Of a stretch of 64,000 nt of DNA, positions 1-13,900 are shown in pieces. Every line of letters begins with the position of its first letter. The stretch's first letter is position 1. Source of the DNA: Neodiprion pinetum (lineage: Eukaryota; Arthropoda; Insecta; Hymenoptera; Diprionidae); assembly GCF_021155775.2 (NCBI RefSeq), contig NC_060232.1, forward strand, positions 9,307,257 to 9,371,256, read 5' to 3'. A program made the position numbers and the translations under genes. The notes below the pieces were generated by a model. The model had not been told where the DNA came from, searched no databases, and was given only the letters and a program-made list of their open reading frames with translations.

Positions 1-286
1 CTCGGTACTCGGCGCTTCTCTATTTGCGGTTGACTTTAACTTTTGGGGTTTTGGGGTCCCGAGATTTGGCACGGTCTCAGATCTCGGGCATGATCTGCTA
101 CACTCCTTACACTTTGATTTTAAATGCGAGTACGATGCATGACCGATGAAGTCTGCACCGCACCTCCGCATCTTGAAGACCTCTTCGATCGCTTCGTTCT
201 CCTTAAAACAATCGATATTATTCTGTATTCGCATATCCGATAAATCGGGGTATTCATTTGAAAATACACTACTCGTGATTAGATTT
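1..286 (-). CDS. Possible internal or first coding exon of an unidentified gene leaving the left edge
   Basis: On the minus strand a reading frame of about 95 codons stays open from a possible acceptor (AG just before 286, phase 2) to the window edge. It has protein-like composition: an acidic start (NEYPDLSDMRIQNN), then a Cys-rich basic stretch (around CKECSRSC). Two in-frame Met codons (DMRIQ, KMRRC) could start translation if this is a first coding exon. I do not recognise the family. A minus-strand donor at about 1110/1111 (CCAG|GTGAGT) could end an upstream untranslated exon. The frame may be chance; the evidence is openness and composition only. Confidence 0.38.
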
Positions 287-504
287 CTTTACGAACGTCG
301 TGAGATTGAAAGACCTGGTAACAGCAAGGGAAAAAATAAATAAATAAACTTACGAGTTTGCAGCTCTGAAATTGGGGATATTATATTTCATTACTTGTAA
401 CAAAGTTTTGGAATGACACAGTTATTTTTTTCCGTACGCGTTACGAAGTTTCACCGATGTTGTACGTATGCGTGACTGTGGCGATCTTTAATTTCGTCCG
501 ACAG

Positions 505-692
505 TGCCTTTCCCTAATTCTAATCCAGACGAGGTCCTGTACTCCATTATTTTTACCGCTAAATTAATCAGTGATCCGATCGATGTTCCGATGCATACCA
601 ATAATTTATTAGATCAACAATGGCGACTCACGCTCAATTTTACCATCGAGGAAGAATCAAAAAAAAAAAATAATAAAAACAATTCCCAATAA
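505..692 (+). CDS. Possible terminal exon of an unidentified + strand gene
   Basis: After a pyrimidine-rich acceptor (ttcgtccgacag, ending at 504) a frame of about 62 codons runs to a TAA at 690-692. It begins PFPNSNPDEVLYSIIF and contains LLDQQWRLTLNFTIEEE before a Lys/Asn-rich tail. A cluster of TTTAATAAAA and AT-rich sequence follows within 60 bases, consistent with a 3' end. The exon expects one base from an upstream exon, which would lie left of the window. I cannot name a family. It is antisense-adjacent to the possible minus exon at 1-286, so at most one of the two may be real. Confidence 0.3.
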
Positions 693-2993
693 AATTGCGT
701 ATACGAGCTTCTTTCTTAAGATCGATTTACAGCCTGTCTCTTTAATAAAACATCAATGTACACTTAATTCGATTGTAGAATATATACCGCATTATTTATT
801 CTTATCGTTTTAAACGTCGGTCTATATTTTTACTATCATTGTCTTTGTTAGTTTCTTCCTTCCTTTTTGTATCTATAGTCTCCCGAGGATACGCTTTACA
901 CGAAAAAAATCGTGAAAATAATGGATCGTAGAGAAATCGTAATATAAGAGTCAATGATATAAAAATTAAACGCCGTATAAGATTGTTGTAAAATAAACGA
1001 TGAACCAAATTTCAGGGCAAATGCCACTCGGAACGAAAGAATGAGTAAATTTAACTGTGTTTTCACCTTATGGAAAATGAATCGCTTTTCTCCCCACTAT
1101 CGCGACTCACCTGGATAGCAGAGTATAGGTGCATAGACGTGTTGTACCTCGTCTAGGTGGTCGACTTCTTTCGTAATGTAATATCAACGTTCGGCTAAAT
1201 TCAGTGAGGGTCTAGCACTCGTCGCGAGCGAATCTTTTCGATCGTTAAGTGAACGTCCAATTTTTTTCACATCATAACGGTGACAAGCTCGTTAACATAA
1301 ACAAGAAGTAAATAAATAAACGAATTAGCCGATTCGTTAACAAATAATTAAATATTATTCGATAAACGAACCTTGCGTCTTATCCTGGTTTATAACAATT
1401 AACGGTTAATTATACACGAGCTTCTGCTCGTACCGCAGAGTTATAATATAACGAGAAAGAAAGTATTACAACAAATAGCGTGAATGAAACTTCCAGGCAA
1501 ATTTCTCGCTGAGGATATGGCTAATTAATTCGCTGTTCTAAACGCGGATCGTCGAATCGAGTGATCGAAGAAACAGCTGCTCGAAACTGTTTCAGGGAAA
1601 ATATTGATTCGGTTCGTCTCAGATTCTCGTCCATTAAGTAATATATCTTCCCATATATCCCCATGTAGAATTGTTGCAACACCATTAAGGTATACCTCAT
1701 ATCAGTTTGTTTGATTGGGATTTTGGGAAGTGACAGTCGACTTTAACCAAACTGCTGCAGATTTTTACAGTCTTATCTGCAGTGCCTTGCTATCATTATG
1801 ATAAGAGGCAATTTAAAGAATTTCTCTGCTTATCTAATTTCCTTTATTTATGTACCTTGTATAGCGTGTAAGTGTTACGTGCAAACCGTTGTTTTTTTAA
1901 CTTTAAGGTGGATGTACCTTAAATTGATGATTTTAATCACTTATTTTTTTTATCTTACTTTGGTATATGTGACTACAATTATCGTCTGCCGAACTGAGCA
2001 GAGAATATTATTTATGGCAATGATGAATATTTTGAAGAAAATATTATTGGGTGATTTTTACTGTCACGATTGGAAAAAGCGAAGTGTTTTTTTTTTTTTC
2101 TGTATCATGAATTTTGGAGAAGCTACTCAATCACCGACTTGAATCAAAATTTTTAGCAAAATGGATGAAGCATTGATAAAGTAAAGTTTGAAACTCTGTC
2201 GACTTTCGATTGACGTGTAAAAATATAAAATTAAATTCTGAAATTGGCCACTCGACCACTTGCCTGCATCGATCAATGGTTACACAAATTTTTATAGAAT
2301 TTTTCCGCGTTGCACAGATTTAAATTTGTGGAACGATTTAGCCGATTAAGATGAGAAATCAAGCTCCATTGGATGAATTACATTTGCGGCGCGAAACGTT
2401 TGATATCTTCATTACTTTCAATTCGAAAATTGGCTCATCGTCAGTTTCAAACTTATTGTTAGCTAAATTAATGACTTCCTCGATGCGGTCCTGCCTAATT
2501 TAATTGTTTCGCTTTTACATTTATTCTGCCTATTGTTCCTTGTAACAATCGAAAGTTAATATAAAAATCGTAAAGTTATCAAGTGATAGTCACTACCAGA
2601 CAAACGATAATTGTGGTCGTTGTTTCTGTAGAATTTTTCTTCCGATGTATACATATACATATTAAGTATATAGTTGTATGTATTATTGAAAGTATAATAT
2701 AATGGTAAACATGTGATTTTTATTGGTACCTTTATATGATTTTATGTGTTTGTAGTTCTTCAGTAGTTTGTTTTTATTTTTCTGTTTCATGCAGTAAAAA
2801 ATCGAGCAAAAAAAAAAAAAAAAACCGTATTCGAGAGAATTAAAAAGCGCATTGAGTTGATGTTGCATGGAATCGTCGTTCGTCGCCTATCTTCTACTCC
2901 CGCATCCTGTTCTTCTGTGTACAAATGAATAAATTATCACGAATGTTCGCTATTGCCACACTCGACTAAAGTGTTGCAGACAATTTGCCAAAC
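693..2993. other. Intergenic or 5' leader region upstream of coronin
   Basis: This is AT-rich sequence without a convincing coding frame. A more GC-rich patch at about 1080-1260 contains a minus-strand splice donor near 1110 and could be a promoter or leader exon of the leftward gene. The sequence just before the coronin start (2940-2993) looks like 5' leader. Confidence 0.4.
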
Positions 2994-5900
2994 ATGACCA
3001 AAGACAAACAGGTGAGAAATAGTTGCAGTGCAATCGATATTATAGCATTTATTTTTTTATAGTATTGCACTAATTTTTTATACACGTAAGATATAGTCAT
3101 TCTTCTAATTGTCAATTGATCCTTATCGATTACTAGTTGTTCGATATCCTGGACAATATTGCGAGAGAGGAGATGATGAACAAAGAGACAATTTTAAATA
3201 ATCCTGAACGGCATTTTTGTTTGATTATTCTTCTTTCTATTTTTTTTTTTTTTTTACCAAGATGTACAAATAATCATATCCTTGAGAACATCGCTAAATT
3301 TGTGATATTTCTGTTACAATGGGTTTAACCTGCATATTCATCACGGATTCAGAAAAAGACGCAATTTATTCAAAGAGCGAATAAAAACTGTATACTTCAG
3401 TTTCCTGAAAGTTTTTATAATCTCATATTCATTATTTCAAACACGTAGCGTGTCAAAGTGAATTTTATTGTTGGACGATGACGTAATGTAACGATCTCTT
3501 GCCGTGTTATGTGGGTGTATGTATACCTATACCTATACACAAGAGTGTATAATAAATGAATAAAGAAATCGATTATTTGGCCGAAAAATTACGTAAATTA
3601 CGAGTACCGCAATATTTGAATATTGATGAATGACAGTATCTAATTGGCAGCCGATCGTTTCAGGAGAGAAAATTAATTAGGTAATAAAGAGTCTTGTTGA
3701 TGTTTTATGGCTATAGATGATAGAAAATGATTGCGCGGTTGAATATATCCCGTGTAGAAAGTACAGTTACTTTTTTTTTCGTTATAAGCTCAAGTCGCTG
3801 CATAATTGGTTGCGATATGTTATTTATCTATTTATTTTCATCATTTCAAATTCACATAATTTTTCTGCACTCTGAGCACGCGTGTAGAAATTTATTTACT
3901 TATTTATATATTACATACATATTTATGTACGTTCCGAAATTTCAATTCAACTTCACAGTATTCACACTGACGATCAGAGTGACCGAATTATTGCTTACGT
4001 GTTTGATTGGCCTATTAATTTGAGGCAAAGTTCAACGCATTACGATGAGCAACAATGTTGTTTAAACTATCAAACACGTATCCATGATCACGTTATTGTC
4101 TAGCTTGTTTTGAATATGTTATGTATCTAATTCTATCCGATTTACAGGCCTGGTTTCGAGGAGTTCGGAGTAGTAAATTTCGGCACGTTTACGGAGTGCC
4201 GGCCAAGAGGGAAAAATGTTACGACAATGTCAAGATAACTAAAAATGCCCACGACTCGCAGTTTTGCGCAGTGAATCCGAAGTTTCTCGCTATCGTTACA
4301 GAAGTTGCCGGCGGCGGGGCTTTTCTTGTTTTGCCTCTCGACAACGTAAGATCAATAAATTTTGATATTCGATCTGAAGATTGAAATCACCTAGACTAAG
4401 TTTTTGGGAAAGGCGAGAATATTTTCTGATCTCACCTCTAAATGTACAAATTTCCAAAACTCTTTATTATACTCTTCAAATATTTTTTTCACGAAAATAA
4501 TACTTTAAGGATTATTCGGAAAAAAAGTTAAAACAAGGCCGATGTACTCCAATTTTTGAAAGTTGTATGAAATTAGACTGTCTAGAACTTTTTAAACAGT
4601 ACAACATCTCTTCCTGAAGCATGCACCTATTATTTTACTCGCTTCACGAAATATGTGAAAGAATTCTACTTTCACCGAAGCCTTTTACACAATATTTCAT
4701 GCTAATTAACACTTGCGTGGTATAAATTGACAACCAACCTTTTTTTTTTTTTAACAACCATATCACTAAACATAGCTTCATTATTTATTTTCGTTATACT
4801 TTCATTTCGTTTTGTTTTCCATTGTTTATTCTCCTCAATATCATCATTGTACTTGAATCTCAACTACAACACTTTACCAGACAGAAGCTTTGACTGCATC
4901 TGTACACAGAATCATACCTTTCGACACATTTTATCTCGGAGCAACACTATATCATTCGTCATCCATTTTTTTTTCTCTAATCGTCATGCCAAGGAGAATT
5001 TTTACCTGTGGAACCGTGTTCAACGTGAATAAATCTGCAAAAATGGATAGCTGGTACTGTTCTCTAAACAACAGAAACAGTCAAAATGATGTCGATTAGT
5101 CTGTACTAGTAAAAGACAATCCTCTGTAAATCATATTTCAAATATAATGCAAATCAAATACTCTACAGACTGGTCGACTAGATTTTAATGCAAGCAGAGT
5201 TACCGGGCACACTGGTCCAGTACTAGACATCAAATGGAATCCGTTCAACGACAACGTGATCGCGTCGTGCTCCGACGATTGCACGGTGAGTACTTTAGCT
5301 TAAAATTGACGCAGCTTCTCTTCCAAGAATCTTCCTCCTTGATCAACCTGTGTTCCTGACCAATTCGTTCAAAATGCTTCCCAGATCAAGTTGTGGCACA
5401 TACCGGATGGAGGCCTCGGCAGAAATCTGACAGACTGGCTCGTCGAGCTGCAAGGTCACAAGCGTCGCGTGGCGTACATTGAGTGGCACCCAGTGGCTGA
5501 AAATGTATTATTCAGCGCTGGATTTGACCATCTCATAATAGTATGGGACATCAATAGTGGCGAAGCTGTTAATATAATAGACAGACATCCTGACGTGATT
5601 TACAGCATGTCATTGAACAGGGATGGCAGTCTATTGGCAACGACTTGTAAAGATAAAAAATTGAGAGTCTTCGAACCGAGGTCTGGGATAGTAGTTTCGG
5701 TATGTAAAATATATCTACTTAGAATCGATCTAACGACGGCTTTCAGAATGCAGATTATCTACTTGTACATTTATTTCAGGAAGGTGTATGCCATGCTGGA
5801 ACAAAAGCAAGCAAAGTCGTGTTCCTCGGTAATTCCGGACGCCTCCTGACCACTGGATTCAGCAGACACTCCGACAGGCAATATGCTATTTGGAGTCAAC

Positions 5901-8273
5901 ACGATTTGTCAAGTCCTCTGGCTTGCGAGTCAATCGATTCTTCGAGCGGCGTAGTATTTCCCTTTTATGACCATGATACAAACATGGTGTATCTAGCTGG
6001 AAAGGTGATTACCATGTTTGGCATGTCAGGTCTTGACAAGAGCGCAATAAATTCCACAACCATTATTTTTTCACGGCATCGATTTACGTTTAACAATAAG
6101 CGAGTTATTCTCCAACGTATATTTTATATGAACATTACAATGGTGTGAATCTCGCAGGGTGATGGAAACATCAGATATTATGAGGTTGCAAACGAGGCAC
6201 CTTGGCTACATTTTCTGAGCCAGTTTATATCTGGCAATCCTCAAAGGGGGTTGGGGCTGATGCCAAAGAGAGGCGTGACCACCTCTCTGTGTGAGGTTTT
6301 CAGATTTTATAAACTACACGCCACTCGAGGGATGTGCGAACCTATATCTATGATAGTTCCGCGGAAGGTAAGATTAGCATTTTTTTCATTATATCATTGC
6401 TATAAATTTATGCTGAATGTAACAATCAACTATTATTACATTCTCACTATCTTAATCTTCAGAGCGATCAGTTCCAAGAAGACTTATACCCGGACACTAT
6501 TAGTACTACGCCTGCTTTGTCGGCTAAAGATTGGATTAGCGGAATGAACAGTGCTCCAAATCTGATTTCTTTAAAAACAGGTAAAGCATTCGCTCTTGTA
6601 CAGTGCGATCAGATGTTACGACACAATATTTGTGTAGTAAGGTGGGCTCTGATCTTTTTCAAGTCTATGCACCCCTTGTGAGTCATCTTACAAGTATCTT
6701 CGTACTTTTACCAAATAAAATCAAAAAAATAGTTGCGTATTAACAGTTGACATAATTATCGTTAAACTGTGTCACCTATTTGTTGATTTAATTTTTAATA
6801 GGCGGTAGCATCACAACCCATAAACCTCGGGCATATAAACCGAATCAAGGGCCTGCGGCAACCGACTTGAACACTAAAAAAAAGTTTGCCTTTCTGTCTA
6901 CTGAGACAGTCCCAGATTACAGACCTGTAGAGTTGCACGATATGTCGGAAAAGAGTCAAAAGACTTCTTGCAATCAAAGTACAAAAATTCATCAGCTGCA
7001 GCAAAAATTCGGCAATGTTACAGTGCAGGTGAGTGAAAACGTATTCTTAATCGGTTGTTACATATTCAGTTGTATGTTACTGTCATTAGTTTTGTTTTTG
7101 TTGTAATTGATTTGCTAAATACTTAAGTTGGGACAAACTTTAACCAGAATAATAATATGAGTATTACAATATTATAATGTGACGGTAGAGAACGCAGTGT
7201 TGTTAAAAAATTTGTTTCATTTATCTCGAGTGGTTAGAATGTTCTGACGTTGATGTGCGTAATGTAATGTTACCTAACACAGTAAATTTACTATTCGAAA
7301 TGTAACACAAGTATACATTATTTTGATGATCGAAACGCTTTTTGCTATTCTGAAAACATTTTAGTCGATCATTTTCTGAGCTTTGGAATAGTAACAAAGT
7401 AATACATCAGATGATTCATTTTCTTTTTCTTTTTGTTTTTCACAATGCAAGCCGAGTTTACGTTTTCTTTAAAAAGTATTTCGAAAGCTGAATGTAAAAT
7501 CCTTATTTTTCGCCGAGAGTATGGTAGTAGAATAAGAAAATACTATCAACGGTATACCTAACACACTAACACTTTGCATGGTCAACACCAAGCCAACGAG
7601 ATGTAGTACTGAATTCCATGAGCTCGTGAACAAGTTTGGAAGTGTAACTAATTATTACCGAAAGGTACGTTCACGTGTCTTTATTTTTTGGTCCGATGTT
7701 TTATTTACTATTTGTTATGGCTACTTCATTCATTCATTCTCTGGTGAGGGTACTTTTGTATGTTACTACCAATTGCAACGTTTGGCCAGTATGACGTCTC
7801 CATCTTCGGCGGAAATTAAATAATAATATTTCACTTGTGGCTTTTTAACTAACATATAGTATATTAGTGTAATGCTTTTCAACCGCGTATACTTTGATCA
7901 CTCAATAAATTTTATCGCTGCAATGTATACTGTTTGTACATTGTTATACATAGATGTTACACTATTTGTGATTAGGGGAAAAAATATAATTCAAAAGAGA
8001 GAATTCAAATGGCACTCGAGCTTCTAACAACAAGTCAGATTGGGATACACACTGATAATGGAATTTGTGTAATTATAGAACAATATTATGGCTTCTTCAT
8101 TGAACGACAACAAAACAATCGGCATCACGGAACCTCCAATCAATGAATCCGAGTTGAGAGCTGCGTTTGCTCGACAAACCGATGAACTGAGATTAGTAAG
8201 ACGACAGTTGGCCAACAGTCAGCTGAGGATCAAGGAGCTCGAAGAACAAGTAATCAAATTACAAAATCATTGA
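2994..8273 (+). CDS. coro: Coronin, short actin-binding WD40 protein
   Basis: Coronins bind F-actin and Arp2/3 and tune actin turnover at the cell cortex. Exons read 2994-3011, 4148-4345, 5169-5285, 5385-5699, 5780-6004, 6158-6367, 6463-6580, 6802-7028, 7593-7664 (optional, weak acceptor) and 8079-8273; all phases agree and give about 564 residues. The N-terminal coronin signature (RSSKFRHVYG) is followed by WD40 blades with clear repeats (VLDIKWNPFNDNVIASCSDD, VAYIEWHPVAENVLFSAGFD) and the conserved C-terminal extension (GLGLMPKRGVTTSLCEVFRF). The last exon encodes a coiled coil of about 35 residues (heptads in ELRLVRRQLANSQLRIKELE), the usual trimerisation element. The six-residue first exon (MTKDKQ) replaces the start seen in most coronins, so other first exons may exist. 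The first intron is 1.1 kb; the others are short. Confidence in the family is very high. Confidence 0.95.
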
Positions 8274-10972
8274 ACAGGATTATCATTAACAGTGGTTGAG
8301 TAGCAAAGTACTTCTGTTCCTAATTAATGCTTGTCGCTAAAAGGTGTCGTGTACGTGGCCATTTCGAGTGAAAAATCACCATAAGTTTGTGTTACGTAAA
8401 ACTTGTGATTCTCCTTTAATTCCATACAATAAATTGCAATTTTTTTTTTTTTTTCTTTAAATTCACTTTTAAACGTTGGCGTTGTCGTATGATACTTGGA
8501 ATACTGAACATACTCTTAGTTTTTGAAAACGTGTGCTATTTAATCGCACAGTCTCTATAAAAATTGCCTTTTCATAGATGAATTCAATCATTTCCCAGCT
8601 GTTCGAACTTTGAATAAACGAATGTGTGAAAATGATCTTGAATTTGAATCATTTTGAATCATATCTAAATACATATGCCTATGTAAGCGATTCAGTATTA
8701 CAGTTGGATGGATATTTGTCGTGAAATTTGACTTATGAACTTGTATTGACCATTTTAATATTATACGTTGAACAAGCAATCAATATGAAACTGTTAATGA
8801 AAATATGCCTATTAAATAGAGCAAACTAGTGATGAATTTGTAATTATATATCATAATTACTATAATACATACAGTACATAGATATACCTTTGAAAATGAA
8901 ATATTTTAATCAATTGGTACAAACTTTTGAAAATAGGATCCATCAATGATGTGAAAAATTTTCCTAGCACTATTAGTCAAATAGTCTACAGCTTTTGCTA
9001 TTTATGCAATATCCGTATAATCTATTTATATCGTGCCTTTGCCAAAACTGGGTTCAAACTTTGCCTTCAATGATTTCCTTCGAATTTTTCTCACAGCTTT
9101 TTCTGAACTTAATAGAAATGTGTGTCAGAATATTATGAATGCAAGAAAAGGTTTTCTCCAAGTTCAATTCGCATAGCCGAAAATATAAAATTCTCATAAT
9201 AACGTTTTAATTTGATTACAATAATAAATACATTTTGCAAAAGTACAGTAGATTCTTGCGAACAAAATTATATAATCATAAGTGCCTATTATAATCATCA
9301 GAGTATAAGTTTAAAAATTCAGATACACGATTGACAGAACTGACAAATTTTTAATTTTTTTCTCAATACAAACGAAACGTTTATTATTAACATTAGTAAT
9401 ATTTTTTTTTAATATTTTTTTTCAAGCAGAATATAATGCTATCTGCACCTCTACTTTATTTGATGTTAGATGTGCGTTGTATTACTAAATGATTAGCTAT
9501 AGCCTTAAGATTAATTTTGGTCATTCAATGATCGTGTTTAATTTGTACCGCGAATGTATTACTTAGAACACAAAATTGTAACCTATCTCGGCGTATGTCT
9601 TGTATGCTTGACAAAATCAGCGTTCGGCAAAGCTGAGTGCAAGATGTAAAATTTGGGAGTTTGGTAAGGTAACAAAATAAGAAGAAGAAAAAAGAAACGG
9701 GAAACGATTGAGTGGAGAAACAGTTTGACGAAATTATAACTAGGACGCAGCTATTTTCTCAGACATGGAAAGTTTCCGGAAGAAAAAAAATAATATGTTT
9801 GATAAAACAATACTTTGCGAAGTATGATTTACTGTTTTTGCTTAACAAGATTGCCTTACATATGCCAAAGATAGTATGCATAAATATTTTGCGTAGAAAA
9901 CTAGGAAAAAACATGCACAAAAATTAGATATTATATCGTACAATATTATGTACTATGTACTTATTACGTACGGGAAATGAATTTTGGCAATTGTGTATGT
10001 AGCTATACTATAATGTATATTATATAAATGTTCACTATTTGTACTTATTATAAGCAATGTAAGCAGAGAATTTTTTCTAATTTAGCCTGTAATTCAATAA
10101 AGAAAACAGAAAATACATCTCTGAATTTTTACGCAGTTCCATACGTATTTTCAATACAACTTATATAACATTTCTCGGTCGAATTCGTGCGTATCGGTAC
10201 GCATATGATATTTCATTAATAATATCAAATAGGGTATGAATAAAATGATTATAAATAGTGGACGGATTATAAATCAGTTATTTCCGTTTTTAAAAAACGT
10301 TGTGACTTGCGAAATCTAGAGACTCACACATCTAATCTAACTATATTCTAAATCCTATATAATACATCGTCTTAGACAAGAGATTATTATTATATACTTA
10401 CTAAATAAAATTCGAATATAAAATATATTAACATAACGTTTGTCATTAGAAAAGAGTACAGCTTGCGTTCATATAAGCAGTAACAATTTTTTTCCTTCTT
10501 TGTATGTATGCATAGAAATGAATGAATCAAAATAGCAATACATTATCGTTATCGATAAAATTATTAAATTATATTGCCCATCGCAGAAGCGTGTATAAAA
10601 AAATATCAAGTATAATTTAAAATCTACTAGCGATTCAAATTCCAGTACATTGGTGTATTATACATCTAATATACATCTCTTGAAGTTATATTAACGGTTA
10701 TTAAGGTATATACTATCATTATCAACTTATAAGTTTGAAGTGTATAAAATATCTTTTCATCCTGAGATTCAGCTCGTCATATAATGCGTTTAACTATCAA
10801 TCGTCAAATTCTACGTGTATTTTAATTTTAATTTTTTATGCCTCGAAATTTTCGAAAATTTTATCTACACGATTGATAAATTCATATTTTTCGTTATAAA
10901 ATATTTTACTCTGTATTTTTTCTCGATTTTGTTCTTCCGGACTTTTGTAGACATATACTTACAACGGAATTA
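8274..10972. other. Coronin 3' UTR and intergenic AT-rich sequence
   Basis: No coding frame looks real here. Polyadenylation signals AATAAA lie at 8428-8433, about 155 bases past the coronin stop, and at 10096-10101. The first is followed by a long T run, so two 3' ends are possible. The region ends at the stop codon of the leftward Ly6 gene. Confidence 0.5.
8428..8433 (+). promoter_or_regulatory. Proximal polyadenylation signal of coronin
   Basis: Canonical AATAAA about 155 bases after the coronin stop codon, followed within 12 bases by a T-rich tract. Confidence 0.45.
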
Positions 10973-13900
10973 TTACCTCCTGTATATCATCACGTAGCCG
11001 ATAATGAAACTAGGAATTAAGAGAGAAATTATACTCGGTAATGCGGCGAGGGATGCCGGATTACATCCGTCACCGCTACAAGTGTAAACGCAAGTACGAT
11101 ATTCGAGCGTGTCGCCACGCTGTTGTACGTAATTGCAGTAGTTGCCCAGATCCAGTGACGAACAATATCTCTTCGTCCCAATTCCACCTGTTGAACGATC
11201 GTTATGCCATTAGTTTCATCACTTAACATTTCGAATTTCAGACAATAACAATATTTCACACATATTTTTACATTCCTGTTTTGCGTACAAATATTTTTTC
11301 GATACATGCCGAAATGACAAGCTCACATGCGTCAATTACTTTGTAAAACAATCATTTTTATAACATGAACGAAATGCACTGAATAACGAGAAAAATGATT
11401 TCGTGACATATTTCGTCACGGTGGTAAAGCAGAAAAAAAAACACAGGCAAGGAAAAGTTTGGACGGGGAATTTCAAAGAAACGGAATCATCTCTCGTTAT
11501 AAGGCCGCTTCTTATAGACCAACTTGAATTTAATCGTGTTCTCTGATTTATTTTGCCAGAGTCCCGCGTTCGACCTGATAACTCGAGACGAAATGAAAGA
11601 AACAAAGAGGAAAGAGACTGTTTTCGAAGGACCTCCGTATCGTCCGACGGTCTTGACGCAGTAGCGGGCCTCGAAAACGTGACTGCAATTTTTCAACTGC
11701 AAAGCTTCTTTCACCAAGTCACCCTCCATGCATTCCCATTCCGAAGCTGATGCGCACTGATAGCAGTCTAGACCCAAGGCTTGATCGTTACCAAAAATTC
11801 AATCTCCGTTAGTGAAGAGGTATAGGTAGGTGCTTATGATCGATGGTACAGAGGCGAATTATAAACATAAACAGATACTCGATAATTTGCCGTCAGTCGC
11901 CTCTACGTCTCCGATGGGGGAAGCCAGTTGTAAGCTGATCGGGTTTAATTCCATTATAATACACAAGTGTATAAATTACAAGTGTTACGATCATGTTAGT
12001 TTCTGATGTTAACAACGACCGTGCACAGTGTTGGGTAGTAAGAGTATACGTTGTTAGTAACATTTTTCTAATCGTAGACATTCCTAATAATACATGATAT
12101 CGAAGGTAGTAACGTTAACGTTACGAAACGTCATGGAATAAATCGTTGGACAATTTTAGAACGACTTTCAAGTCGTTGGCTTTTCGAAATACGAACATGT
12201 TTTCTTTGTTATGATTTACTAGCTGAATTTCAGATAATCCTGCGGCTGCGAAGTAACAATTTCCCTAAACATGTATCGTTAAAGTAACGTTAATAACTTC
12301 AACCTCATAACATTAATACAGTTTTAAAAGCCTTGAAGATTTTACTTCTGGGCCATTCGCCGTTTCCTCGTGGTTCATCAGTGGTATGTGTAATCGTATA
12401 TCGTTGGCAGTATGGAAGAACGTGACATCTTAACCGAGGTTAAAGTTTTCATTGATTTGGCACGAATTTTGGGTGCGTGAATTATACGAAGCATTTATTT
12501 CCAATAGATTCAATAATTGTTTCAATCATTTTCTCATCTATTTATCCTTGACAATGAATTCGACTTCGCGTGAAAGCTTCTGACCATTCTGTAAGCCCAG
12601 TGTAGGGATCTGTGTGATTATCATTCCAATTCCGTAATGTATATAATTTTTGTCTTCATTTCATAAATTGAAAAACCCAATGTAATTGACACATTAGAAT
12701 TGAAGAATATTTGTTTGTTCGATTTTATGTGAAAGTTTCTGGTTCCTCATTGTGAAAGTTAAATAAATGAGAAAACGATTCAAACAATTATTTGATGTCA
12801 CATTCTTCTGGCACAATCTGAGATATCACGATCTTCCATAGTGCCGTCGAAATGTACCCGTTAGTTTGTTATTCTATAAATTACTTTACCGTTCTACCAT
12901 TAACTATTATTAGTATTATAAGCATTATTAATTGGTGTTAGTACGGTTTATTGGATGTCATAAATTAATGTTAACCAGGGGAATTAGTTCCGATTATTTT
13001 GGTGCAATGCGAGGATCATTTTCGATTTACCCTCGAATCGTCCAATGTGCTTGATGCAGTATTGAGCACCGTAAACATTATCGCATGGCTCTGGTTGAAT
13101 GTCGATGTCGCTCGTCAGAAACTCGTTGCACTGAAAGGGATGACCCGAATCCGTACCCAGGCATTGATAGCAATCAATTGCGTTCGCTGAATAACGTCAC
13201 ATAAAATTAAAAATAAATATTATAATCAATGACGAAATAATAATGAACTGAAATTGCGGTTTAGAGTATCCGCGGGCATATCCTTTAATAATCACGTTCA
13301 ACGAGCTGTGAATGATTTACTAGTCTGATATCCTCGTCTTAATGGGAAAATGTATGAATAACTTAATCGCCAATTCGATTAACATTTAAATTGGGAATTT
13401 GGAGGTATTTCACAAACAAATTACATACGGCTGAAAATGTTAATCTTGTCTATGGACATTTTTCAAACCATATAACAGTGATGGCACCAAACCAAAGACC
13501 CTTGTCTTTTCGTTCAATACAGACCGCGCTGTCCGGATTAACACAGACTAAATTCGTAGTGTTGTGGGTGCGTTTGATAATTAGCACGCTGTTAATTTCT
13601 CTCCCATACTATTGAGACATTCATTAAAAAATAGAAAAGTGTAACGTTCGATTTTCAAATTTCTTGGCTAACCACGAGATTGAAGTTAGTAACGTTATCG
13701 TAACGAAACATTGGGGAAAAATATCGCTAGTTTCTCAATTTTACAATGATTTCGAAGGAACAAAGATTTCGAAATGCGAGTATGTTTTGATTTATTAATG
13801 TTTACTGAAGTTCAGACAATTCCAAAGTGGCGAAATAACGGTTTATATGTTTATTCTTAGCATAAATCGTTACGATAATGTTACTAACTTCATTACGATG

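Noticed and set aside
3137..5099. Open frames inside coronin introns (3137-3328, 3727-4023, 4727-5099)
   Set aside because: Low-complexity, Phe/Leu/Ile-rich translations of AT-rich introns; the coronin exons on either side splice cleanly across them.
13440..13600. Minus-strand stretch reading LVCVNPDSAVCIERKDKG and ending with Cys-Pro-stop, considered as a third Ly6 exon
   Set aside because: The Cys spacing is not that of the Ly6 fold, and the nearest acceptor gives a stop codon in the phase required by exon 1.
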